A DNA stretch of 34,245 nt, taken from contig JACQTJ010000127.1 in assembly GCA_016210855.1 (NCBI GenBank), positions 1 to 34,245 of the forward strand, read 5' to 3'. The notes below the pieces were generated by a model. That model was not told where the DNA came from. It made no database searches and worked only from the letters and a program-made list of their open reading frames with translations. How positions within the stretch are numbered: the stretch's first letter is position 1; every line of letters starts with the position of its first letter. Origin of the DNA: Acidobacteriota bacterium. Lineage in GTDB: Bacteria; Acidobacteriota; Terriglobia; Acidiferrales; 2-02-FULL-67-57. Both the position numbers and the translations under genes were made by a program. Shown here in pieces: positions 25,230-33,691 of this stretch.

Positions 25230-27059
25230 CTATTTGCGCATGTGGTGGGGGACGCTGGTGACCACGATCTTGGGCTTGAAGAGCAGGGCGGCTTTGAGGA
25301 ACAGGCTGGTCTGGTTGTGCAGCAAGTGGTGCCACCAGCGCTTGGTGATGAACTCGGGGATGACGACGGTGATGACGTCATCGTCGCGCCAGCCTTCCAG
25401 CTCATCGATGAAGGTCAGCAGGGGGCGGTGGATGGCCCGGTAGGGCGATTCCAGGATCACCAGAGGGACATCGGGGGCCCAGGCCTGCCATTTCTCGAGG
25501 AGCTCCTCGCGGTCGAGGTTGTCGACGTTCACCGTGACCGCGATGACGTCCTTCGAAATGGAGCGGGCGTACTCGATGGCCCCCAGCACCATCTTGTTCA
25601 TCCCGGCCACTGGCACCACAGCAGTGTGGCGCAGCTCCGCCGGTTTTTCGTAGTCGGCCAGCGACAGTTCGCGCGTGGCCACGAAGTAGTGGTCGCGGAT
25701 TTTGCGAAATAGGAGCATCAGCGCCGCCAGCGCCACGACCACCAGCCAGGCGCCTTGTCTGAACTTGACCACCGCCACCACCACCATCACCACCCCGGTA
25801 GCGAACGCCCCCAAAGCATTCACCGCCAGACGCCAGACGGTCCCGCCCTCGGAGGAGCGCCACCAGTGCACCACCATGCCGGCCTGGGAGAGAGTGATGG
25901 CCAGGAACACGCCCACCATGTAGAGCGGAATCAGGTTGTGCACGTCGCCCTGGAAGAACACCAGCAGACCGGTGGCCACCAAGGCCAGAAAGATCATTCC
26001 GTTGGAATAGACGAGCTTGTCGCCGAGGTTGGCCAGTTGCCGGGGCAGGAAACGGTCCTGGGCCACGAGAGAGGCAAGGCGAGGAAAGTCGGCAAAGCTG
26101 GTGTTGGCGGCCAGGATGAGGATGGCCATGGTGGCCGCCTGGATGACGTAATAGATCGGCCCGGTCCCGAAAATCGTGCGGCCTAGCTGAGAGAGCACAG
26201 TCTCTCCCTCCCGAGGGACTACGCCGTACAGGTAAGCCAGCACGCTGGTGCCCAGGAACATGGTGGCCAGCAGGGCGGCCATGCAATAGAGGGTGACGGC
26301 GGCGTTGCGCGAGACCGGGGGGCGAAAGATGCGCACTCCGTTGGCGACCGCCTCGACCCCGGTCAGAGCCACGCAGCCAGAGGCGAAGGCCCGCAGGAGC
26401 AGGAAGACGAAGGCAAAGCTCCAGGCTTCGTGGCCCGGAGGCGGTGCGGGGGGTGGCACCGCCCCCTGAAAGTAGCGCAGCAGGCCACCGCCAATGAGCA
26501 CAAAAGCGGAGACAATGAACAAGTACACGGGCCCGGCGAACACGGCGGCGGACTCCCGCACTCCACGGAGGTTGGCGAGCAGGATGGCCATCACCGCGAG
26601 GGCGCAGAGCAGGACACGGTGGCTGTACCAGTTCGGAATGGCGGACGTGATGGCGGCGACGCCGGCCGCCACGCTGACGGCTACGGTCAGGATGTAGTCA
26701 AGTAGTAAGGCCGCGGCCCCTGCCAGGGCGGCCGTTACCCCGAGGTTTTCCTTGGCGACCGTGTAGGCGCCTCCGCCGGTCGGATAGGCGTACATTGTCT
26801 GTCCGTAGGAGACCGCCACCAGGACGGTGAGCAGCACGATGGCGCCGGCAATGGGGACGGAGTAATGGAGGGGCACCAGCATGCCGGCAGCCACGCCAGC
26901 GGTGAGCGCCAGCAGGATTTCTTCTGCCGCGTAGGCCGTGGACGAGAGGTTATCGGAGGCCAACACGGCCAGGCCAGCCTTCTTCGAGAGCCGCTGTTCG
27001 TGGAGGGCGGCGGTTTCAAGGGGGCTGCCGATGAGGAACTGCTTGAGCCAGCGGAACAT
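25230..27059 (-). CDS. APC-superfamily permease with C-terminal cytoplasmic domain
   Basis: VLASDNLSSTAYAAEEILLAL, YPTGGGAYTVAKENLG, many TM helices; soluble tail with VAGMNKMVLGAIEYARSISKDVIAVTV. Confidence 0.88.
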   Translation of the reverse strand: MFRWLKQFLIGSPLETAALHEQRLSKKAGLAVLASDNLSSTAYAAEEILLALTAGVAAGMLVPLHYSVPIAGAIVLLTVLVAVSYGQTMYAYPTGGGAYTVAKENLGVTAALAGAAALLLDYILTVAVSVAAGVAAITSAIPNWYSHRVLLCALAVMAILLANLRGVRESAAVFAGPVYLFIVSAFVLIGGGLLRYFQGAVPPPAPPPGHEAWSFAFVFLLLRAFASGCVALTGVEAVANGVRIFRPPVSRNAAVTLYCMAALLATMFLGTSVLAYLYGVVPREGETVLSQLGRTIFGTGPIYYVIQAATMAILILAANTSFADFPRLASLVAQDRFLPRQLANLGDKLVYSNGMIFLALVATGLLVFFQGDVHNLIPLYMVGVFLAITLSQAGMVVHWWRSSEGGTVWRLAVNALGAFATGVVMVVVAVVKFRQGAWLVVVALAALMLLFRKIRDHYFVATRELSLADYEKPAELRHTAVVPVAGMNKMVLGAIEYARSISKDVIAVTVNVDNLDREELLEKWQAWAPDVPLVILESPYRAIHRPLLTFIDELEGWRDDDVITVVIPEFITKRWWHHLLHNQTSLFLKAALLFKPKIVVTSVPHHMRK

Positions 27060-27114
27060 GGAGCTTTACGGTCCACCTTCTAACACACCGCTCCGAAGGC
27101 TGCAAGAACGCGGC

Positions 27115-27144
27115 TTGACTCAGGCCACGGTTCCCCGCTAGAGT
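27115..27144 (+). promoter_or_regulatory. Putative promoter (TTGACT-N18-TAGAGT) for the DUF507 pair
   Basis: Upstream of 27185. Confidence 0.5.
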
Positions 27145-27184
27145 GAGTTGTTACGCTCGACTCCAAGGGGCGAGAAGGGGAGGG

Positions 27185-27463
27185 ATGAGGCTCCCGCGCG
27201 AATATGTTGACTACGTGGCCCGGGCCCTGGTGCAGCGTCTGCTCGCGGCCGGGGTGATTGAGACCGCGGCCGGGAACCTGGTCACTGAGCGCGTCCGCCA
27301 GGTGATCCTCGACGAGCTGGCCGTGGAAGACCGGATCAACGACAAGGTGCGGGAGTACATGAACCAGTACGCCGAAGAGATTCGCCGCGGCGGCATCAGC
27401 TACCAGGAGATGTTCAAGCGCATCAAGAGCGAGCTGGTGCGGCGGGAGAAGGTAATTCTCTAG
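27185..27463 (+). CDS. DUF507-family protein
   Basis: MRLPREYVDYVARALVQRLLAAGVIE...VEDRINDKVREYMNQYAEEIRRGGISYQEMFKRIKSELVRREKVIL. Confidence 0.8.
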   Translation: MRLPREYVDYVARALVQRLLAAGVIETAAGNLVTERVRQVILDELAVEDRINDKVREYMNQYAEEIRRGGISYQEMFKRIKSELVRREKVIL

Positions 27464-27742
27464 ATGCGACTGAGCCGGGAAAAAGTGGTGCAGCTCTCCC
27501 ACCTGGCGGTGGAGGCCCTGGCCGGGCTGGACGAGGTGGAGTTCATCGAAGACCGGAACACCGTGCGCCTGGAGATCGTGCGCATCTTGCAGGACCTCCT
27601 CAGAGAAGAGGAGCGCATGGAGGAGCTGGCCCGGCAGAAGATTCTCTCCCAGAAGCGGCCCATCCCGGAGGGCTCGACCGAGTGGGAGGCCCTCTACCGG
27701 AAGTACTACACCGATGAACTGAGGAAGCTCGGGATCGGCTAG
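27464..27742 (+). CDS. DUF507-family protein (paralog of the preceding gene)
   Basis: MRLSREKVVQLSHLAVEAL...RLEIVRILQDLLREEERMEELARQKILSQKRPIPEGSTEWEALYRKYYTDELRKLGIG; starts immediately after the previous stop. Confidence 0.8.
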   Translation: MRLSREKVVQLSHLAVEALAGLDEVEFIEDRNTVRLEIVRILQDLLREEERMEELARQKILSQKRPIPEGSTEWEALYRKYYTDELRKLGIG

Positions 27743-27766
27743 AGCGAGAACAATCCCAAATCGAAG

Positions 27767-27795
27767 CGGGCCCGGGTTCGCTCGGGCCCGTTTTT
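27767..27795 (+). terminator. Rho-independent terminator
   Basis: CGGGCCCG-GGTTCGCT-CGGGCCCG followed by TTTTT. Confidence 0.85.
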
Positions 27796-27814
27796 CTTTG
27801 CGGGACGGGTTTGG

Positions 27815-28834
27815 TTACGGCCGGCGCTTCAGAACGGGCGGCTCGTCTTCTTTCTCTTCGCCTTTCTTCTTTTCCTGGTCGCGTTCGCGGCCGCGGAGGG
27901 TGGGCCGGTCTGAGTGCTGGTCTTCGACCTTCCGCCCGGCCATCATCACCGCCAGGCGCTGCTTGACCCGGTCGAACTCGGAGCTCGTCACCACGTACTC
28001 CTCCCGCGCCGGCAACAGCGCGGCGATCTCCTGCTGGGCCTTCGTCACCCGGTCAGCCGTGGGCGGGTGGGAGGAGAAAATCTTGGGCACCGACCCCGGC
28101 TGCTTGCGCTCCTTCTCGCGGACCTTTTCAAAGAAGGTGATGAAGGACGTGGGGTCGTAGCCCTCCTATTACATGTACTGCAGTCCCAGGAAGTCGGCTT
28201 CCCGCTCGGCGTTGCGGGAGAATCTCAGGAAGGCCAGGGGCAGGCCGAAGTTCAGCCCCTGGTAGATGCCGTAGCCGGCCCAGCCGGCGGGCCCGAAGAT
28301 GATGAGCGGGATCATGGCCCACTGGGCGATCTGGGCCTTGGTGGCGTTCTTGGTGGCGTGGCGGGCGGTGACGTGGGCAATCTCGTGCGACATCACCCCG
28401 GCCAGCTCGGCTTCCTCGTCGGCGGCCAGGATGAGGCCGGAGTTGACGAAGAAAAACCCACCCGGCAGCGCGAAAGCGTTGATTTCGCCGGAATCAATGA
28501 CCTTGACCGTGAAGGGCACGCGGGCGTCGGAGTTGCGCACCAGGTTCTGCGCCACCCGGTCCACGTACTCGTGGATGACGGGGTCGTCCACCAGGCGGGC
28601 CGACTGCTCCACCTGCTGGGCCAGCATCTTGCCCAGGGCAATCTCGCGCTCGAGCGAGTAGAGGTTCAGCCCGCCCCCCACCTTGCGCTCGCCGATCTTG
28701 CTGACGTCCTTTTTTTCGTCCTTATCGCTGGCCAGCGCCGCGGGAGGAACCACCAAGAGCAAGCTCAGGAGCCCTGCCAGCACGGCTCGCCCTGTTTTCT
28801 GCATTGCCCCTCCTTCTTGCGGGTATGGTAGCAC
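27815..28834 (-). pseudogene. M48-family zinc metalloprotease interrupted by tandem in-frame stops TAA TAG (28166-28171)
   Basis: HEIAH and NAEREADFLGLQYM precede the stops; EGYDPTSFITFFEKVREKERKQPGSVPKIFSSHPPTADRV continues in the same frame afterwards. Confidence 0.85.
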
Positions 28835-28962
28835 CCGGGGGTAGCCAAGCCAAGCCCCGTTGCCCTCACTCCAGTTGGATGAGGCCAGCAGGGAAAGAGT
28901 TTCTTTCCTTGCCGGCGGTCTTTCCTTGGGCGCCTGGCGGCCGGCAGGCCCTAGGGGCAGGC

Positions 28963-28992
28963 TTGACGCCAGCAGGCCTCCGGGACTAAAGT
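28963..28992 (+). promoter_or_regulatory. Putative promoter (TTGACG-N18-TAAAGT)
   Basis: Upstream of the small CDS at about 29027. Confidence 0.45.
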
Positions 28993-29026
28993 GCCGTGCA
29001 TCCTAGGGTCCGCGAGGGGATTGGGC

Positions 29027-29239
29027 GTGCCGCGCAGCGTCTTGCTGGGTCAAGTGTGGCAGAATAGCTCGACCGGCGAAAACTACCTGGTGACCAAGAC
29101 CTACCAGGAGGTGTTTTCCACCTACGCGGTGCTGCGCAAGGTGGGCGACGAAACCGGCGGGACAGTGCGGGTCAAGGTGCAAAAGACCGCTGAGGGGGTG
29201 GCGCTGCCCGGCTACACCTACACCCAGGAGGAGCAGTAG
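29027..29239 (+). CDS. Small hypothetical protein (start inferred; GTG 29027)
   Basis: VPRSVLLGQVWQNSSTGENYLVTKTYQEVFSTYAVLRKVGDETGGTVRVKV; GAGGGGA about 6 nt upstream. Confidence 0.55.
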   Translation: MPRSVLLGQVWQNSSTGENYLVTKTYQEVFSTYAVLRKVGDETGGTVRVKVQKTAEGVALPGYTYTQEEQ

Positions 29240-29263
29240 CCCCGCCTGCCTTCCCCCAGCCGA

Positions 29264-29908
29264 GTGGATTCCTCTCCAACCCCCGCCACCGCTCCAACCC
29301 GGCCCCGCGGCTTGTTCGGGCTTTTCCGGCGCCTCTATGACTGGACCTTGTCCTGGGCCGATACCCGCTGGGGGCCGGTGGCGCTGGCCGTTCTGGCTTT
29401 CACCGAATCGGTCATCTTCCCTGTCCCGCCCGACCCGTTGCTGATGGCCCTGGCCCTGGGGAAGCCTGAGAAGAGCTTCCGGTTCGCTCTGATTTGCACG
29501 GTCTGTTCGGTGCTGGGCGGCATCTGCGGCTACGCCGTGGGTTTTTGGCTCTGGCAGGCTGTCGGGCAGTTTTTCTTTCAGTACGTGCCCGGCTTCACCC
29601 CGGAGAACTTCGCCTACGTGCAGACGAAGTACGAGCAGAGCGCTTTCCTCGCCATCTTTGCCGCGGCCCTGACGCCCATTCCTTACAAAGTGTTCACGGT
29701 AGGGAGCGGGGTCTTCCAGGTGGGGCTTCCGGTGCTCGTGGCCGCGAGCGTCGCCGGCCGCGGGCTGCGGTTCTTCGCGGTAGCGGGCCTGCTGGGCTGG
29801 CTGGGCGCCCCGGCGAAGCACTTCATCGACCGCCACTTCAACACCCTGACGATTCTCTTCTTCGTCCTGCTCGCTCTGGGCTTCTGGGCCCTCCGCCGAT
29901 TGTTCTAA
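29264..29908 (+). CDS. YqaA/DedA-like VTT-domain membrane protein
   Basis: ESVIFPVPPDPLLMALALGKPEKSFRFALICTVCSVLGGICGYAVGF...AALTPIPYKVFTVGSG. Confidence 0.85.
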   Translation: MDSSPTPATAPTRPRGLFGLFRRLYDWTLSWADTRWGPVALAVLAFTESVIFPVPPDPLLMALALGKPEKSFRFALICTVCSVLGGICGYAVGFWLWQAVGQFFFQYVPGFTPENFAYVQTKYEQSAFLAIFAAALTPIPYKVFTVGSGVFQVGLPVLVAASVAGRGLRFFAVAGLLGWLGAPAKHFIDRHFNTLTILFFVLLALGFWALRRLF

Positions 29909-29944
29909 GCCCGACTGTGTCGTGTGCAGTGATCCACGGCGCTC

Positions 29945-29973
29945 TTGACCCGAGTGCCTTCCGGGGATAGGCT
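29945..29973 (+). promoter_or_regulatory. Putative promoter (TTGACC-N17-TAGGCT)
   Basis: Upstream of the ATG at 30029. Confidence 0.4.
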
Positions 29974-30028
29974 TCGCACCTCTAGAGGGGGCCTGGAAAG
30001 GCAACTCTACCGTCCGGGGGGAAACTCC

Positions 30029-30769
30029 ATGCGAAGCAAGGTGTTTTCTCTGGGAGTTCTTGGGTTTCTGGTCTCGTTGGGTGCGGCGACGCTGGGGGCG
30101 CAAGAGCCGCCAGCAGCGAGCTCGGCGGCTGACGCCTGCCCAAGCTTCCGCGCGGCCAGTGAAGCGTACCGCGCCCGGAAACTAGACGAGGCCCTGGCAG
30201 GCTACCAGGCCTGCCTGAAAGCCGCGCCCGACGACTCCCGGCTAAACTTCCTGGTGGGGCTGGTCTACGACAACAAAGGCGATTTCGAGAACGCCATCAA
30301 GCACTGGGGCAGGGCCGTCGAGCTCGACCCCTTCTACCAGGAGTTCCTGCGCGACCGCTTCGACAAGGGGGTCTCGGGTATTGCCCGCGGGCTCATCCAC
30401 GACCACTTCGGGCAGAAATTCTGCTATGGGTTCTTCTTCATCACCCCGGAGAAGGTCGTGTACCGGTCGCTCTGGGGCTTTCCGCGATTGGGAACGGACG
30501 ACTCCTTTGAGACGCCGATCTCGAACATTGCTCGGGTGGAGGTAGTGGGCAAGGAGCGGGGACGCGGGTTCGTCAGCAACATGCCGCAGCGGCTGGAGCT
30601 GCACTTCCGCTTCAAGAGCGACATCAAGGGCAGCGTGGACGTCTGGAGCCGGGACGAGATGAAGTTCTTCTTCGGCCAGACGCAGATCACCCAGACCGAC
30701 TTGATGACCTTCGCGGAAAAAATCATCGGCTATCTGCGCAGCAAGGATGTTCCCATCGTGGAGAAGTAG
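30029..30769 (+). CDS. Exported TPR-containing hypothetical protein
   Basis: Signal peptide MRSKVFSLGVLGFLVSLGAATLGAQ; TPR SRLNFLVGLVYDNKGDFENAIKHWGRAVELDP. Confidence 0.75.
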   Translation: MRSKVFSLGVLGFLVSLGAATLGAQEPPAASSAADACPSFRAASEAYRARKLDEALAGYQACLKAAPDDSRLNFLVGLVYDNKGDFENAIKHWGRAVELDPFYQEFLRDRFDKGVSGIARGLIHDHFGQKFCYGFFFITPEKVVYRSLWGFPRLGTDDSFETPISNIARVEVVGKERGRGFVSNMPQRLELHFRFKSDIKGSVDVWSRDEMKFFFGQTQITQTDLMTFAEKIIGYLRSKDVPIVEK

Positions 30770-30802
30770 TACGGTTCGTGTCTGCGTCTCTGACTCGCGG
30801 GG

Positions 30803-31543
30803 CTAGACGGAGCGGACGGCGAGGCGGAGGATGTCGTCCACCTGCATCACTTCGCGGGTGGCGAAAGGCTCGCCGTAGCGGACCCCGATGAGCCGGCCGT
30901 AGTAGCCGCACAGCACCGCCATCCGCTCCTCGAGGCCGGTGAGCGGGATGTGGATGCCCCGCTGGAGCCGGGGCCCGCGGAACTGCGAGCGGTAGCAGGC
31001 AATGGCGCGGACGCGTCGGGCGTACTCCTGGGTGATGTCCACCACAAAGGTCGGCCGGATGGGGCGGGCCTGGTCGAACATGGTGGAGTAAAGAATCTTG
31101 AAGGGTCGGTGCGGGTCACCCGGCAGGTCGAGCTTCTTCAGGCCAGCCAGGTAGGCGGCCTCGTAGCCGAGGCGGCTGGCGTTCGTGTGGTCGGGGTGGC
31201 GGCCTTCCCAGTAGGGAAGAATCAGCACGCGCGGCCGCAGGGCCCGCAGCCGCTCGGCCACGGCGAGCTTTGCGTCTTCGTTCACTTCCAGCCGGGCGTC
31301 GGGTAGGCCAAGGTTTTCCCGGTGGCGGACTCCCAGGACTCTGGCGGCGGCGGCGGCTTCGCGAGCGCGGGTAGTGACGTCGCCCCGCGTGCCCATTTCA
31401 CCGCGGGTCAAGTCGAGGATGCCGACGCGGTAGCCGCGGCGGACGCACTGGATGAGGGTGCCGCCGCAGGTCAGCTCGACGTCGTCGGGGTGCGCCGCAA
31501 CCGCCAGGACGTCAAGGCTGCGGGGGCGTGGGGCGCGTTTCAT
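30803..31543 (-). CDS. bshB1: LmbE/PIG-L deacetylase, probable bacillithiol biosynthesis deacetylase BshB1
   Basis: DVLAVAAHPDDVELTCGGTLI, LDLTRGEMGTRGDVTTRAREA, PYWEGRHPDHTNASRL, CYRSQF. Confidence 0.88.
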   Translation of the reverse strand: MKRAPRPRSLDVLAVAAHPDDVELTCGGTLIQCVRRGYRVGILDLTRGEMGTRGDVTTRAREAAAAARVLGVRHRENLGLPDARLEVNEDAKLAVAERLRALRPRVLILPYWEGRHPDHTNASRLGYEAAYLAGLKKLDLPGDPHRPFKILYSTMFDQARPIRPTFVVDITQEYARRVRAIACYRSQFRGPRLQRGIHIPLTGLEERMAVLCGYYGRLIGVRYGEPFATREVMQVDDILRLAVRSV

Positions 31544-31797
31544 CGGGTACGACTCCGGGCCTGGTGCCGCTCGAGCAATCGGCGGAATCCTTTCACGTCC
31601 ACGCGGTGCTTGGCCACTTTGCGGGCATCGAGAAAGAGGACCGGCACTTCTTCTCCGAAGCGGGCTTGCAGTTCGCCATTTGTATCCACATCCACCTCGC
31701 GAAGCGTCAAGCCGAATTCGCGCAGTAACGGCTGGAGCTGGGCCTTGGCCTCCTCGCAGAGGTGGCAGCCAGCGCGCGTGTAGAGCGTCAGTTCCAT
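31540..31797 (-). CDS. Glutaredoxin-family (DUF836-like) protein
   Basis: MELTLYTRAGCHLCEEAKAQL...VPVLFLD; ATGA overlap with bshB1. Confidence 0.85.
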   Translation of the reverse strand: MELTLYTRAGCHLCEEAKAQLQPLLREFGLTLREVDVDTNGELQARFGEEVPVLFLDARKVAKHRVDVKGFRRLLERHQARSRTR

Positions 31798-31948
31798 GGT
31801 TAAGTTCGGAACCAGCTTATCTTGTCGGCTCTCACCATTATCAAAGTTTCAGAGACTACGTCTATGTTTTTTCGGCCAGTTTTGTCGTATCGTATCGTGC
31901 AACAATAAAGCTTTGCTATCCTTCCGGACATGCTTGGAGGAACCCAAG

Positions 31949-32890
31949 ATGAACAAGGAATTCGGAAGTCTTGAGAGGCTTGACCTTCGGGAAGTATGGA
32001 GAAAGGAACCCAGCGAATTCACGCCTTGGTTGGCCAACAACCTGACATCCTTGGGACGAGCCTTGGGAATGGACTTGGAACTAATATCGAGGGAAGTTGC
32101 TGTAGGAGACTTCTCATTAGACTTGTTAGCTCGCGACGTCGGTCGGGATCGGTTGGTTGTCGTCGAAAACCAGTTGGACCGAACCAACCACGATCACCTG
32201 GGAAAGCTGCTCACTTACGCAGCGGGAAACAATGCCGCCGTGGTCATTTGGGTCGCCGCAGAGATTCGGGAGGAACACAGGCAAGCTCTCGATTGGCTAA
32301 ATCAGCATACCGATAGCGACATTGAATTCTACGGTGTTGTCGTCGAGCTGCTAAGAATCGACGACTCCCGACCAGCGTACAACTTCAGGGCCGTAGCTTT
32401 GCCTAACGAATGGAGAAAGACAAATATCACAGGCCGCCAGACAACGGAGAAAGGCGAAGCCTATCGAGACTTCTTTCAGCAGCTAATAGATGAATTGAGA
32501 GAACAGCACAAGTTTACTGGGGCTCGCGCAGCGCAACCGCAGAGCTGGTATGGCTTCGCGGCGGGAACATCCGGTGTTCGCTACGTGGCGGCTTTCACCC
32601 AAGCGGGCCGATTCAAGGCGGAAGTCTACGTCGACAGGGGGGATGCTGCGCAAAACAAGGCTCTGTTTGACCAACTTGCCCAAGACAAGGCTTCGATTGA
32701 ATCCCAATTTGGAGAGCCGCTGGAATGGGAACGTCTTGACCAAAAGCAGGCGTGCCGTGTTGTGATCTCCCGTCCCGGCAGGATCGACGAACCACCGGAC
32801 TCGCTGGTCGACGTCAGGAAGTGGGCGATCGAAAAACTCGTCAAGCTCAAGAAGGTCTTTGGCCCTAGATTGTCAAAGTTGGCCGAATAA
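31949..32890 (+). CDS. DUF4268-like protein with PD-(D/E)XK-like nuclease N-terminus
   Basis: FSLDLLARDVGRDRLVVVENQLDRTNHDHLGKLLTYAAG; C-terminal DUF4268-like YRDFFQQLIDELRE. ATG 31949 chosen. Confidence 0.75.
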   Translation: MNKEFGSLERLDLREVWRKEPSEFTPWLANNLTSLGRALGMDLELISREVAVGDFSLDLLARDVGRDRLVVVENQLDRTNHDHLGKLLTYAAGNNAAVVIWVAAEIREEHRQALDWLNQHTDSDIEFYGVVVELLRIDDSRPAYNFRAVALPNEWRKTNITGRQTTEKGEAYRDFFQQLIDELREQHKFTGARAAQPQSWYGFAAGTSGVRYVAAFTQAGRFKAEVYVDRGDAAQNKALFDQLAQDKASIESQFGEPLEWERLDQKQACRVVISRPGRIDEPPDSLVDVRKWAIEKLVKLKKVFGPRLSKLAE

Positions 32891-32908
32891 CCGACAGGTG
32901 GAAACAAA

Positions 32909-33673
32909 ATGGTGCAGCGCCTGCAGAACCAAGTCGTGTTGGTGACGGGCGGGGCGCGGCGGGTGGGGCGGGCGATTTCCTTAGCGCTCGCCGGCGCCGG
33001 GGCGCGGGTGGTGGTGAATTACAACACCTCGAAGGCCGAGGCCGCCGACACGGTGCGGGAAATCGAGCGGCAGGGGAGCCGGGCGGTGGCGGTCGAGGCG
33101 GACGTCAGCCAGCCGGACGAAGTGAAGAAGCTCGTGGCCGCGGCCGAAAAAGAGTTTGGGGGCGTGGATATTCTGGTGAACAATGCCGGCCTCTTCGCGC
33201 CCTTCGAGTGGGACAAGATTACCGAGGCCGACTGGGACCGGTTCATGAACGTGAATCTGAAATCGCAGTTTTTTTGCGCGCAGGCGGTGGCGGCGGGGAT
33301 GAAGCGGCGGGGTCGGGGGGCGATTGTGAATATTGCCTCGCTGGGCGGCTTGATGGTGTGGCCGAGCTACATCCCCTATGGGGTGTCGTAGGCGGGGGGG
33401 GTGATCCTGACGCGCCTGCTGGGCCGGGCGCTGGCGCCGGAGATTCGCGTCAATGGGGTGGCCCCCGGCAGTATCCAGTTCCCGGGCGAGAAGCCCGACC
33501 CGAACTACATCCGCCGGGCCCCGCTCCAGAAGACCGGCACGGCGGACGACATCGCCCGCACGGTGCTGTTCCTTTGCACGGAAGCGGAGTTCATCACCGG
33601 CCAAATTCTTGTCGTGGACGGTGGCTACTCGCTCACCAGCCCCGCCCTCGGCGGGGCCAGCCTGGGCGGCTAG
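32909..33673 (+). pseudogene. SDR-family oxidoreductase (FabG-like) with in-frame TAG (33389-33391) at the catalytic Lys of YxxxK
   Basis: VVLVTGGARRVGRAI...NNAGLF...YIPYGVS-TAG-AGGVILTRLLGRALAPEIRVNGVAPGSIQFPGEK...VVDGGYSL all in one frame. Confidence 0.88.
33635..33662 (+). repeat. 28-bp palindromic element copy at the 3' end of the SDR
   Basis: ACCAGCCCCGCCCTCGGCGGGGCCAGCC, 27/28 to 2945-2972, translated in the same frame (TSPALGGAS). Confidence 0.85.
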
Positions 33674-33691
33674 AGCGCGGACGGGAGTTCC

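Noticed and set aside
25755-25800. CACCACC-type simple repeat
   Set aside because: Explained by coding for Val/Met-rich transmembrane residues (VVMVVVAVVKF) of the permease on the minus strand.
33389-33391. Genome-wide TAG reassignment or pyrrolysine decoding to explain the in-frame stops
   Set aside because: TAG is the ordinary terminator of several intact genes in the window (methyltransferase, thiE, first permease), and the M48 site also contains TAA. Mutation or sequence error is simpler; kept only as a check.
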